Counted from the stretch's first letter, positions 1 through 11,065 are shown. The stretch: DNA of 64,000 nt from Blattamonas nauphoetae (GCA_033064195.1 JARBJD010000041.1:248001-312000); one strand, 5' to 3'. Program-made: numbers and translations. The notes: generated from the letters alone by a model not told the origin.

Positions 1-185
1 CGTTTCTGAACAGTGTGTGTGCTGAAAAATGACAAAATTGCGCAAAAGCTCAGGGTAATTGATCGATGTAAAACGGGAAGATACTTTTTAATGATAATGA
101 AATCACCAACTCGAAGATCACTAGATTTGATGTGAACGAGTTTCGAATCTCTACAACTCAACTAGTTCTGAATTGTCAATTAAAT

Positions 186-260
186 ATTCAGAAATGAACA
201 TAATTGTTCAGAAATGAACAGAGATTGTTCAGGAATGAACAGTGATTTTTCTGAAATGAA
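186..260. repeat. Short tandem palindromic repeat
   Basis: Three to four imperfect copies of a unit of about 22 bp carry the core TGTTCAGAAATGAACA, whose ends (TGTTCA and TGAACA) are inverted copies of each other. The last copy has decayed to TTTCTGAAATGAATTA. A related TTCTGAACAG lies at the very left edge of the window. No gene overlaps it. The function is unknown. Confidence 0.7.
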
Positions 261-374
261 TTATCCAGATGCAATTTAGAAACCATATTCAGACTTTTGA
301 AAAATGAAAAAAGGTTGATCGGACCCTTAAATTGTCTCTAAAAAATGCGCTAAACCATTTCCAAATGTGACATC

Positions 375-1239
375 ATAGTGGCGTCAAGAATCCACGCTCT
401 TTTCGGTGTGGGACCATACTGGACCAACTAAGAAAACAATAAAATTGTAGAATTATGTCTCGACTCTATTCCGAGAAAACCTTAAAATACCCCGTTTTGC
501 CCAATAAAAAAAGTGTTTCAGCAATATCTTCACAACCTGTGAACCACTTTTAATTCAATTTTTGCTCGCATCATTTTTTTGGTGAAATGCATTTTTTGAC
601 AAAAATTTCTTAAAAAATTGTGGGTATCTGGGACGATATGATAGTGGCGTCACCAATACGTTCCATGTCAACAATTCGTGCTTTTTTCTGGAATGATCAC
701 TTTTGGTCAAACTAAGACAAAAATAAAATTTTAGAATTTTCTTCCCACTGGATCCCGAGAAAACCTCAAAACACGTTATACAGCGAAACGCCACACATTT
801 TCCAAACTTTCGACGATCATTTTTTCCATATCCAGACATCCGTTTGAGACCGAAGAAAAAGCATTCTTTTCGGAAACATATCGATAAAAGACACTCAAAA
901 AAATAAAAAATTTTTTCCCATGATCTTTTTCTGGGCGAAAAACAGCCTTTTTTCATATCGTCCCAGATACCCATGATTTTTTTTCCAATTTTTTTTCAAA
1001 ATGTTCATTTCACCAAACAAACGTTTCAGTGGAAAATTTCATCAAAATCGGTTCACAGGTTGTGAAGTTCTGACGAGAACACATGAAAAAAGTGGTTGAA
1101 AAGAGCTATTGTGAGGATTTTTTGGGATCCAGTGGGAAGAAAATTCTAAAATTTTATTTTTGTCTTAGTTTGACCAAAAGTGATCATTCCAGAAAAAAGC
1201 ACGAATTGTTGACATGGAACGTATTGGTGACACCACTAT
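375..1239. repeat. Foldback (inverted) repeat block, copy 1, with a nested copy
   Basis: The sequence starting ATAGTGGCGTCA at 375 and running to about 641 is repeated, inverted and diverged, between about 953 and 1239, where it ends GACACCACTAT. A second arm of the same family begins at 641 (ATAGTGGCGTCACC) and pairs even more closely with about 1100-1239. Shared landmarks are the ATAGTGGCGTCAC tip, a TTTGGTCAAACTAAGA stretch, and a GGGTATCTGGGACGATATG inner segment at 621-640, inverted at 953-972. The structure suggests nested or overlapping foldback MITEs. No coding capacity is visible. Confidence 0.75.
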
Positions 1240-1413
1240 GAAAAAACTCTATTTTTCGCCCAAAAAAATTACATGGGCATTTTTTTGAGTGACTTTGATC
1301 GATCTATATGCGATAAAAACGCTTTTTCTTCGGTCCAAAACGGACAGCTGGTCGTGGAGAGATGACCCCAAAAAGTTTGAAAAAATAAAGGTACTTTCCA
1401 ATAGGGCGATATG

Positions 1414-2013
1414 ATAGAGGCGTCACCAATCGGTGTCCTGTCACCAATCGGTGCTTTTTTCTGGAATTATCACTTTTGGTCAAACTAAGAAAAAAATAAA
1501 ATTTTAGAATTATTCTCCGGCGCGATCCCGAGAAAACCTAGAAATACCCCCATTTGCCCGAAGAAAAAAATCGTTTTGGCAATATCCCAACAACCAATGT
1601 ACCGATTTCGATGAAATTTTTCTTAAAAACGTTTTTTCGGTGAAACGAACATTTTGAAAAAAATGTGGAGAACAAATTCTGGATATTTGGGAAAATAGAA
1701 AAAAACCCATATTTTTCTCGACAAAAACTTCTTAGGAAAAAAATCAATTTCTTTTTTGAGAAACTTTTGTCAAGATCTATACGATTACAATGCATTTTGT
1801 TTTATTCAAAACGGATGGCTGGTTGTGAAGAAACGAGGGAAAAAAGTTCAGAGAAATGTATGCTTTCGTAACGTAGTATGTGTATTGAGGTTTTCTCGGG
1901 ATCGCGCCGGAGAATAATTCTAAAATTTTATTTTTTTCTTAGTTTGACCAAAAGTGATAATTCCAGAAAAAAGCACCGATTGGTGACAGGACACCGATTG
2001 GTGACGCCACTAT
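1414..2013. repeat. Foldback (inverted) repeat block, copy 2
   Basis: About 130 bp at 1414-1545 (starting ATAGAGGCGTCACC) recur almost perfectly as the reverse complement at about 1885-2013. Both arms carry ACCAATCGGTG and CTCCGGCGCGATCCCGAG. The stretch inside the left arm is a diverged copy of 470-640, so this is the same family as the block at 375-1239. The near identity of the outer arms suggests it is younger. No transposase lies inside, so it would be non-autonomous. Confidence 0.8.
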
Positions 2014-2140
2014 GAGGCACTCTCAACATTTTGTCGTCAAATAAATCTAAGATTTTATATTTTTCTTAGTTAGACCAATTGTGATTTATCCTTGACAGAT
2101 CGTGAATTATTGACATGGTGTGGATTATTGACACTACTAT
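2014..2140. repeat. Diverged single arm of the foldback family
   Basis: The segment retains the landmarks of the family in reversed orientation (TTTCTTAGTTAGACCAAT, TTATTGACATGG, ending GACACTACTAT) but is clearly more diverged. It abuts the previous block, so the repeats accumulated next to one another here. Confidence 0.55.
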
Positions 2141-2148
2141 TTTTTTGA

Positions 2149-2960
2149 CCAAAAGTGCTTTTTCAAGAAAAAAGGACTATTTGTTGACATGGAACGAATT
2201 GGGTCAGAATTTTTGACATCATTCAAAAGTTCGACGGTCACCAACAAAAAACTATATTGACCATTTTTAACACGGCTCGATAGCTGATCTCGAAAGTCGT
2301 GTTCAATCATGTCATGCACAGATTCGAGTGAAATGCGTTTTAATTTCTCTATCTTGCGAGGAGATTGGTTTTGAATGTTGATCGTCTGATCGTGTGTGAA
2401 CCACGACTCGTCCGAAATCCAGATCCTATCGATAAAGCTTGGATCACGTTCACATTCAGCTGTGATCGAATACACATTTTCGAATCTCTTTGAATCCTAC
2501 AACCAAGACATGAATCGTCCATCATCAAAAAGTCATTGACGATACCTTTCGAAATCATTCTCGTGCAACAAGACAAGAAACTGGCACGAGGGACGAGTCT
2601 CGTTTTTCGTTTCGAGTCATCGAACATTTTTTGAATGTCAAAATCCTGATAGTGTTCGTACACTGTACCCATGTCAACGGTTGATCAAATGCGACTGAGG
2701 ACGCTCCGATATCCATCTTCACACTCTTTTTGGAAAATGATCTCCATTAATGAAGAATACTTCCAAATGACGAGAAAATTAGATCGACTCACCTTGTAGA
2801 CTTTCTTCTGGGACACTCTGTGTGTGCTCCTTTTTAAGCTCGCTGATTGTTGATGATAGGAGATTGAGAAGGCTGGAAAGGATGGTGGTTGGAGTAGTCT
2901 TTTTTCTTCAGACAATACTCGAAAAATTATTCGAGCGCATTTGCTCCTGCACATTCCGGG
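2149..2960 (-). mobile_element. Decayed mariner/IS630-like DDE transposase fragment
   Basis: On the minus strand a fragment ending near 2140 contains RDPSFIDRIWISDESWF followed by THDQTINIQNQ (about 2340-2450). This resembles the second catalytic block of mariner/Tc1/IS630 transposases, where a DP-F--RI--SDE-WF motif surrounds an essential Asp. Upstream pieces in other frames (2349-2672 and 2685-2954) may be the helix-turn-helix half; one has a Ser/Arg-rich segment followed by a GTGAG that could be an intron donor. The frame is broken several times and no third acidic residue block is visible, so this is a dead DNA transposon. The superfamily assignment rests on one motif. Confidence 0.5.
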
Positions 2961-3128
2961 GAATTTGATGTTCTGTTCTTTTCTTTTTGACTGGATATTT
3001 GGGCAAAAAAATTTGAAAACTTGCTCCTATCCCCCTGAATGATTGTCTTCTTTATTCTGGATTCTGTCCAAAATTTTGAAAGAGTAGTTGAGGTAGAAGG
3101 AATCGTGAATGTGAATACAGAAACATAA

Positions 3129-5340
3129 TTACGAATTGAAGTCAGAATCAGAGTCGGACTCTTCGCCATTCAATTTTTTCAGCCATGCCTCTCGGCTATA
3201 ATATGCGCCAACGTCAGAACAAGACGAAAAGGATTCCTCCCAAGTTTCCTCCTTCTTTGGTCGTTTCTTGTGCTTTTCCCGCTTCAATTTGGTCGATTCG
3301 GTCCGCTTCTTGGGCACGATGGGTATCTCATTTTCAGCTTCATCGTCTTCATTTTCGTCCTGGAAAAACCAAGAAGATGATTGATACAACGTGAAATCTG
3401 AGAAATACACCTTTAAGAACAGGATTGGTTCAATGAGACAGGAATTTGCTGTCACCATCCTATCTCTTTGTCGATATCTGTTAATTTTCAGAGTAGATGT
3501 CCCTATTGTCAAAGATGATTGTTGAGATATCCATCTTTTGATCTCGGGACTTCTCTTTTGAACTGTTTTTCTTAGTTGAAGTTCTGTCCACTGATCTCGC
3601 GGAATTGATGCGGAAACGGATGCAAATAAGCGGCCATTCAAAGTTTGGAAACAGAGATAGGAAGAGATGCCATGAAACTCCAGAGATGAGTAAGCTTCGT
3701 CGAAGGTTGGTTGAATTTGTAAAATTGTGTTGGTTTGGGTCGATCCTTCCGTCCCTATGGTTTGAAGGAAAGGAATTGCTTCAGACAGGGTTTCAATTGG
3801 ATGATCTGGCAGATTTCTGGCAAGGGTCGTCACGAGCTGTCCAAATGCGGCATCACAGACATTTTTGCCATGATGCTCCGCATAAAAGATGATAGAAATT
3901 GTAATGTTGGGAAATTGTTGCTGAAGAGAGGAGAATAGATAAAAGAACAACGTTTTCGACCGGAAATGAGGACCTGTGTCAGAAACGAAAACAACATTCT
4001 GGGTCCGATCTGACAAAAACCGTCGAAGGACTGTTTTCATTGTTTCAATTACAAAGGGAGCGCAATGATTCAAAACTTCTGAGAGACAGTGAAAGGTTTG
4101 CTTCTTCTTCTCTTCACCATCCCTCCAGTACACCACGAACCCAAGATCGGTGATTTGCTGCTTGCAAAAAAAAATCTTTCTGCATCTTGACACGAACGAA
4201 TGGCAACTTGAGGTTCTCTTTGAAATCTGCTACAAAGATGGTATCGTTTTGTCCGATCGTTTCGACAAGGCTAGCAATTTTCTGTCGTTGAACTTTTGCT
4301 AGATTCACATGCAGTCCCAATGTTTCCATCTCAAATCTCAAGTTTTCATCAAAAGTTTGACCTCTTCTTTCACATATTGATTCCGATCTTCGGAGATGCT
4401 GGTATCGGGCGCAATCGGGACAGACATCTGTTCTTCGCTTTGATTTCTTGATCCCTCGTGTCAAACCCAAGAAACTGTTGTACGACATATCGAGCTTAGT
4501 GGTCTGCAAGAGTAATTCCCAAGTTTTTTTCTTGTTTTCCACTACCATCCTTCCTTTCATCCATCCAGATTCACCAATTCCAACGATTCGTTGACAATTA
4601 GAACTTTCGGTGGAATGCTGACGAATAAATTCCTCGAAGAGTTCACGATCATCTCCAGATAGCGACATCTTGGAGGGTGGTGGATGAGTCAGTTTGTCTC
4701 TGGTATGTCTTCTTTTTTTGACATGCTCTCTCGCAGAGGTGAAGAGAGATTTCTCAATCTCAAAGCCACTCTCGTTGAGGTATGGCAAGCTGAAATGAGT
4801 GGACAGCATCCCGAGGATGTCGATATGGTGTATCTTCTCCTTCTGATAAATCTTAAAAGCATGTTGGATGAGACTTTTCGAGTTTTCTATGAGAAAGAAC
4901 GATCTCTTCAGAATGGAATCGATGAATCAGACCTTCATTTGCTTTCAGCTCGGTCTTCAAAAATTCGGGACACTTCCCCGTACACCTGCAGAAATGATGG
5001 ATAAATCCTTCAAGATCTGACGAACACTCGTCCAAAATGCATTCCCAAACTTTTGAGGTTGATCTTTCCTTTTGTGAAGGTCTTTTATCAGCAAATTTTT
5101 CGATTTTGTGACGACTCATTGGAGGATCCCATCATTTGTTTTTCTGTTCCATCGTGAACAAAACCACGCGGATTTCTTGAATAAATACATCTTCCAACAC
5201 TTCATATCTGTACTCTTTTTCGGGTAAACAATTGAATTGTGGAAATTGCACTTCGAACAACTCGCAAACGTGAAAAAAGACTTCGGAGCTCTCATCTTGA
5301 GACACATTCACCAAAACTCTGAGATTTCAGCATTAATGCA
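3129..5340 (-). mobile_element. Decayed DDE-type DNA transposase gene
   Basis: Minus-strand fragments at 5314-5132, 5119-4853, 4809-4114 and 4193-3129 read as one protein in order. Visible features are a CPDC zinc-ligand pair (about 4435), FVADFKEN (about 4220), VSDTGPHFRSK (about 3965), and FYAEHHGKNVCDAAFGQ (about 3870). The Asp in DFKEN, the Asp in SDTGPHF and the Asp or Glu near HGKxxCD fit a DDE/RNase H-like transposase. The HGK-x-x-CD motif occurs in poorly classified eukaryotic transposases. The reading frame changes at a run of nine A at 4177-4185. A 51-nt in-frame segment near 3360-3410 starts GTGTATTT and ends TTTTCCAG and could be a retained intron. The C-terminus is acidic then Lys-rich. 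No matching terminal repeats were found. Confidence 0.6.
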
Positions 5341-5798
5341 ATTCAACTCTCACCTTGATGCCAAATGATACAAATTTATTGCCTGAAATGGCTAGGGGGA
5401 TAAAAAGCCCAAAAAGCAAGTTTTCATAATTTTTTGCCCATTTGGAGAGAGAAAGTCTTTCGTTACTTAGATAAATAATTCAGAGTTGAAAAGGAAATTC
5501 GAACGAAGCTTAGCCCGTCTTTCAGTTGTCATCGTAAAAAAAAGGCGATCAAACCACAATTAAGATTATCCTCGGAGTTCCGAACACCAACTCAGGAATG
5601 TTACAATTTATCGTGTTCCCACTGATTCTCTGAAGAAATTACTCCAATTTCATCAAAAATACCTCACCCGGAACCTAGTTTGAATTGAAAAATATTAATT
5701 GTTGATTAAACATTAAGAGAAACAGAAAGTCAAACGAAGAAATAAGAGAACATCAAAAACAAAAAAGGTAGAGTACAACCGATCCAAGCACGCATCGC
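5341..5798. other. Intergenic stretch, nothing recognised
   Basis: AT-rich sequence between the transposase relic and the 3' end of the large membrane protein gene. No open frame, RNA gene or clear repeat was seen. It probably contains the 3' UTR of the neighbour. Confidence 0.5.
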
Positions 5799-8700
5799 TC
5801 AATTGATCAACAAATTTGGAGATGATGATGTTGTCACTCCAGAGTCTTTCAGCTCAGAAATAATTCTGTCTGTTTCCACGTCTGTATTCACAAAATGAGT
5901 GTCAAACAGAATCTGTAGATAACGCAGAGCGACTCGTTGTCTTTCGTGCTCCTTTGCATCGACATTCTCACCCAACAACTTCATCCTCTGAAGGAGAACA
6001 CGATGTCCAAGTCTGTGGTCGACGAGAACATTATGATATTCGATGAGTTTTTGATGTGTGAGCGTGTCCTGCTGGGCGAGATTAAATGTGCTCCGTCCGA
6101 TTGCTTTGGATGATACTTTGCGAAGAGGACTGACAACGAGAGAGTTGCGCGTGCTGGGAGTGGGAAGATCGCTGGATGGAGAATTTTGGATTGTGAGTTT
6201 GAGTTTGTTGATTACTTCGGCAATCACTGCTTCTTCTCTTTTCATCTCTTCAACGGCACTCCGGATCCATTCATCGATAGTTTCTTTGATTCCGCTTTCT
6301 TTCTGTTCAACGGCGTTGATGAGATGGTTCATCAATTCGATCATCTTCTTTCTTCCAACATTGAACGCATCTGTCTCTACCTTCATCGCATCCACAAACA
6401 CTGACTCATGTTCGATCACTCCCTCCCCACTCACCAGCTCCTCCAACCTCCTATCATCATTCGCCAAGTTCTTCAGTGACTTAAAAATGAACAAATCAGA
6501 AAGCATGATCACCAAAAACACAACACTGAAGATGGCGGTCATGATCCACGACGTCAATACATAACTTGTCTGAATCTCCAAAGAATGCTCGCACATCTGC
6601 AGCACCATGTTTGACATTGCCACTCTCAAATCGTATCGCATGGCTGACGTGACGAACAGATACGAAGGGTGGCTCATGTCGATTGTGTTGAGCGGTTCGT
6701 GACGGAGGATCTCCCCATAATAGAGAAACTTGGTGATTAGCGACTGCAATCCGGGCATTTCATTGTGCTGTTTATATATCCGATACATAGCCAGCATGCT
6801 CCCACAATCATTTCCTTCTGTGAGGAAACAATTGCCTGGAGTGAAAAGAGCGATTTCATTGAAAGTTTGATTGTACCGGTCAGATTTGACAGAGTCGACA
6901 CGGTCGTCTTTTGTGACGCGAAGAGGAGTGATTCCAAAATGAGCTTGAAGATGTACTTTCCGAAAATAATCAAAACTGAGCAGAGTGATCTCTCTAATGT
7001 CTTCCGGATCAGCTGAAAGATGTTTCCCACCCTTCCAACACGGATTTGTCGAGATTTTGCACGCCATTGGAGAGGGGAGTTCGAGAGCAGGAACATGGAA
7101 AGCGAGTCGGAGGAGAAGATAATGACAATTATAAACAGCAACTTCTCGGATGACAGCAATGTGCATGTTGTCCTTGAGCGAGGTGAGTTCTGTAGCAGAC
7201 GTGTTGAGAGGAATCAGAAATCCCAGGAAGACAGCAAAAATGACGATGATGTGGGAGGCCATGAGAGCAGAGAGCCAGGACGGGAAGGCACTACCGAAGG
7301 ACTTGTACTGGAGGCCGAGTTGATGTACGTCGTTCTCAAACTTGTCTTCCCACTCCAGATCATCTCGAGGCTTGCTGACGTGTTCGTTGTCTTCATCTTT
7401 GTCGGCATCGCAGATGAGTGAGGAGAAGGAGCAAGTGTCGTCAGCAACGATGGCTGGTGGTGGTGGAGCGGCAGATTTTCGATGTTCCATCAGATTATGG
7501 ATGGAGCTGGTGTGACTGTTCAATAGCAGGCCGCTTGAGGCGATTGTTTGGTTGATTAAGTTCATTTTGTGTTTGGATGTTCGATGTGGGGATTGAACAT
7601 CTTTCTCATATTCTCCTTTTCGGAATTCGCTTATGTTGAGATCATCTGCTACTTCAGATTCTGATGCCAGGGCACTGCGTGTTGGATTGAGGGGGGTTTT
7701 GTTCCTTTGAATTTTACCCGACGGTGAACCAGGGAGAGAAATTTGGTCGATGGGAGGATCTGAAGAAATGTCATTTTTCACTTCATCCTCCGACATGTGT
7801 TCGAGAACTTGTGATTCGGATGATTCACTTTCTGCTTCCTCCTCTCCATCTTCATCATTCTCAACCATGCTCTCGTCTTGATCCTCTTCGTTCAGCATTC
7901 TCAGAATGGAGTGAATCTCCTTCTTTGGGATCTCCAAACTATCTCGGAGCAATGCTCGTCTCGTTTTTCTCTGGAAGATGACGTTTGCTGAGTACGTAAT
8001 GATTAATCCAATGATCAGGATCCAAATTGACGTGGAGCACACGATAACCAGAAGAGTCTCCAGTAACATTCCTTCCTGTTCTGCTGTTTGTGTGTAGGAC
8101 ACAAGAAGTCGCTTCCCACTTTCAACAAATGGTTGAAGGATATTGTATTGCAGAGCGAGCACATCAGGAATGAACTGTTCGAACGACGTTGGTATATCGT
8201 CGATTGGGACATGCCCAAGCTTCGTGACAGTGTTGATGATTTCAGTGGAGAGAGTCATAAACGACGTGTGTGCCTCGTAGACCTTCGAAATCCGATTATT
8301 CGCGACATCGACAGAGATTGTGTCCACGTCAACAACCTCCCAAACTTGATAATTCTCGTTTCGGTTGAGAAGAGTCTTCATGGAGTCCGCCATTCGTTGC
8401 GGGTAATCAAGACAATAGTCCAGAATGTACTGAACATCGTCGATTTTCATTCCATTTGACCCCATCATGCTCCATGTCAGGTTGTAGTGATGGATGAGCA
8501 GTTCTTGCGTGATGATTGCGAGTCGCATTCCATTTCCTAACATGGATCCGACTTGTTCCAGAGAGGAGAGTGAATCAACGTAATCCGCGGAAGTTACGTG
8601 GATTACAATACCAGATGAGACCACACCTGAAACACCGATTAAATGGAGCAAGATTGATGCACAGATGCTGATTGAGATGTGTCGTGTGCGCACGTCGAAT

Positions 8701-10589
8701 TGTTGGTTGAGTAGAGTCGCGTTCGCGTCTTCTTCAAGCTTCTTTTTCTTTTTCTTCTTTTTCCTCTTCTTTCGGCTGATGTTTCCTTTGCTTTCTGATC
8801 TAACTAACTGTCCTTCGGTCCCACTTGTGTGCAGCGTGCCTGTGAGGCGCTCAACGCCTGTCTCAGAACAGTCTTCTTCGATTTGATCAGCTTTGTTCAA
8901 AACATATTCACTCATATCCACATCTCTCAAGATTGTTCTCAGTAGCTCTCCATATGAACGAAGGACTGGGACGCTGGAGGTGTTCTGTGCAAGGAGGGTT
9001 TCGTATTGTCTTTTGGCAGCTTCTTCTTTTGAGACGATTGTGGAGAGTTGTTTGTGGAGGAGGGAGAAATTTGGGTGTTTCTGTGAAAGATTTTCAAAGA
9101 ATGCGATTTGGGCATCACGAGCATCTTCTCGTGAGTTTTCGGCTTGTTCAAGCTGTGATTTGACTGATAATTCCATCGTTTCGTTCATCGATGCATCTTT
9201 GTCTCCCATTTCGCTTTTCGTGATGGAATCAATCTGGAATCTGACGAAGATACCCTGCTTGACCATTTTCGCTCGTTTCATCGTTATCTGTGACTTGATC
9301 CGATTTTTCAGGAAAGATTTGATGAACAGTCCATATAAGAACAGAGTTTCTTTCCTTTCAGGGATTTTGGTGCATGCCAATGCATAGACAGCGTCACAGT
9401 ATTCTAGCAAGCTCTGAGTTCGATTTGAGCGAGGGTAGACGAACCGAATAGCTGGCTCGATACCATGCTTTTTGAGATGGTTGATGAGCTCAGTTTTTTC
9501 TTCTTCGGAAGTCATTGAAAATCTTGGAGTGATGGCTCCACTATCGGAGATAGAAATGACCCAGATTGTCCTTTCTCGTTTGTTGTAGAGCCAGAAAAAC
9601 AGAAAGGAGAGACCAATACCCCCTCCAATTCCGACTACTGAGAGGGCGATCGTTCCAAAAATAGTTTTCGTTGCAGAATCAATGAGAAATCCTATTTCGT
9701 GGCAAAACCTGAGGGTACCATAAATAGACCAAAACATAATTGCAATTTTGTTTGATCTGCTGTGATAGTAAGGTTGGGTCCAAATCAAGACGAAAATGAA
9801 GATGGCGGAGATTCCAATGGTGAATGTGGCCCTCCAAAAAGCCGCACCTGTCATGTATCGGTGTAAAAATACCAACCCGAGCAAGCTTACGGCATGTAAT
9901 AGTGAAAAGTTCTTCTTGTTCGTCGAGAAGAGTCCACCTTTCTTTGGATCAGTGTGGATGTAGAAATATGAATAGACAAAGTATGAAAGGCCGTATAACA
10001 CGACAAAAACAATGGCTAGTATCGGTCCCACAATGCTCATTCCATCAGATGCGGAAAAACACTCGTTTTGCGAAAAACGATTGACGAGAGACGAACCATT
10101 GTGAACACAGTCAAAAAGAGAGATTGTGAGGGAGAGGATTGGGACAGGGAGGAGTTTAAATAAAAGTTTACAGCATAGTTGAAGAACAGTGATGATCCAA
10201 GGTTGGTGTGTGAGAAGATAATTCAGGGTTTTGGAAATTATGAACAGGGAAGCAACGACGAGAACAAATAAGACTAGTAGCACAATAGCGATGATGTTTG
10301 ATGCGGTTTTCAGGACGAAGGGGAGGGATCCGAGGTTAAAGAAGGAGATGTACAGAGCGAGGAGGGTTGGAGAAGTTGTGGAAGGAGTGAGTGAATAGAA
10401 GGAAAGGGATAGTAGTTGCAGAAAGGTAAAGAGGTGGATTATGAATGGACCAATAAATTGGCTACGTTTTGGCTGAAAACAGAGTCGATGTTCGAAGATG
10501 GAGAGATTATGGCTTAAAAAAAGAAGAAAACAAAGAAATACGAGGAAAACCACAAAAATAGGAGAAGATCGTTGAAGATTCATTGACAT
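5799..10589 (-). CDS. TmcB-like large multi-pass membrane protein
   Basis: A single uninterrupted frame of 1,596 residues, starting MSMN. The first 350 residues hold about eight hydrophobic spans with a conserved-looking LLPVPILSLTISLFDC segment. A cytoplasmic, TPR-like helical region follows (about 450-590), with a VLRSYGELL---RDVDMSEYVLNKADQIEEDC stretch typical of protist 'tiny macrocysts' TmcB/TmcC-like proteins. A Lys-only tract precedes a second membrane half: spans near residues 640, 850, 1140 and 1370, with two large presumably extracellular loops between them. Ser/Glu-rich acidic linkers lie at about 900-1100. No cyclase, PAS or kinase motif was recognised at the C-terminus, which looks coiled-coil. 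The family is expanded in several anaerobic protists; function here is unknown, perhaps sensory. Confidence 0.6.
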   Translation of the reverse strand: MSMNLQRSSPIFVVFLVFLCFLLFLSHNLSIFEHRLCFQPKRSQFIGPFIIHLFTFLQLLSLSFYSLTPSTTSPTLLALYISFFNLGSLPFVLKTASNIIAIVLLVLFVLVVASLFIISKTLNYLLTHQPWIITVLQLCCKLLFKLLPVPILSLTISLFDCVHNGSSLVNRFSQNECFSASDGMSIVGPILAIVFVVLYGLSYFVYSYFYIHTDPKKGGLFSTNKKNFSLLHAVSLLGLVFLHRYMTGAAFWRATFTIGISAIFIFVLIWTQPYYHSRSNKIAIMFWSIYGTLRFCHEIGFLIDSATKTIFGTIALSVVGIGGGIGLSFLFFWLYNKRERTIWVISISDSGAITPRFSMTSEEEKTELINHLKKHGIEPAIRFVYPRSNRTQSLLEYCDAVYALACTKIPERKETLFLYGLFIKSFLKNRIKSQITMKRAKMVKQGIFVRFQIDSITKSEMGDKDASMNETMELSVKSQLEQAENSREDARDAQIAFFENLSQKHPNFSLLHKQLSTIVSKEEAAKRQYETLLAQNTSSVPVLRSYGELLRTILRDVDMSEYVLNKADQIEEDCSETGVERLTGTLHTSGTEGQLVRSESKGNISRKKRKKKKKKKKLEEDANATLLNQQFDVRTRHISISICASILLHLIGVSGVVSSGIVIHVTSADYVDSLSSLEQVGSMLGNGMRLAIITQELLIHHYNLTWSMMGSNGMKIDDVQYILDYCLDYPQRMADSMKTLLNRNENYQVWEVVDVDTISVDVANNRISKVYEAHTSFMTLSTEIINTVTKLGHVPIDDIPTSFEQFIPDVLALQYNILQPFVESGKRLLVSYTQTAEQEGMLLETLLVIVCSTSIWILIIGLIITYSANVIFQRKTRRALLRDSLEIPKKEIHSILRMLNEEDQDESMVENDEDGEEEAESESSESQVLEHMSEDEVKNDISSDPPIDQISLPGSPSGKIQRNKTPLNPTRSALASESEVADDLNISEFRKGEYEKDVQSPHRTSKHKMNLINQTIASSGLLLNSHTSSIHNLMEHRKSAAPPPPAIVADDTCSFSSLICDADKDEDNEHVSKPRDDLEWEDKFENDVHQLGLQYKSFGSAFPSWLSALMASHIIVIFAVFLGFLIPLNTSATELTSLKDNMHIAVIREVAVYNCHYLLLRLAFHVPALELPSPMACKISTNPCWKGGKHLSADPEDIREITLLSFDYFRKVHLQAHFGITPLRVTKDDRVDSVKSDRYNQTFNEIALFTPGNCFLTEGNDCGSMLAMYRIYKQHNEMPGLQSLITKFLYYGEILRHEPLNTIDMSHPSYLFVTSAMRYDLRVAMSNMVLQMCEHSLEIQTSYVLTSWIMTAIFSVVFLVIMLSDLFIFKSLKNLANDDRRLEELVSGEGVIEHESVFVDAMKVETDAFNVGRKKMIELMNHLINAVEQKESGIKETIDEWIRSAVEEMKREEAVIAEVINKLKLTIQNSPSSDLPTPSTRNSLVVSPLRKVSSKAIGRSTFNLAQQDTLTHQKLIEYHNVLVDHRLGHRVLLQRMKLLGENVDAKEHERQRVALRYLQILFDTHFVNTDVETDRIISELKDSGVTTSSSPNLLIN

Positions 10590-11065
10590 ACTCTGGTGAA
10601 GAGAGGGTAAAGGAGTGGGAAAAGAAGAAGATCTTGTCGTGGTACCATCTCGATATCACCCCCTGCCAGACCATTGCTGGTTAGAGAATTCATGCTCTGA
10701 TTCTCGGCGTCCATTATGGTTGTGGGTAACCGCCCACTCGATCAGTGTTTCAGCGACCAAGTCTAACTACCACAATTCGATCATTCAGGATCAAACTGGA
10801 CTGCATGGTTTTGGAGTGATCTTCAACTTAATATGGCTTTCCACCTTTATCCAATTGTGAATCTCAATATATTATCAGAATCAATACTTTCGACGAGTAT
10901 TCAGCTCAATTTCGATTGACAAACAGAAGATATGTGTGATCTGACAAATTAACGCTGTTTGTCTGAATTCATTAATCTTAGTTGGTTTTACATGCTCTAT
11001 TTCTGAGTGGGTGGTGTTTTCAAGAGTGATTCACCTTTCTCGTTTGCTTCAACATGTGTTCGTTT
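10590..11065. other. Intergenic region upstream of the TmcB-like gene
   Basis: About 475 bp between the start of the TmcB-like gene and the stop of the next minus-strand gene. It must hold the promoter of the former and the 3' end of the latter. It includes an AT-rich half (10860-10990). No defined motif or RNA gene was recognised. Confidence 0.4.

Noticed and set aside
6058-9387. Several plus-strand frames of 70-170 residues
   Set aside because: They are antisense shadows of the TmcB-like gene, which has clear protein-like composition and membrane segments.
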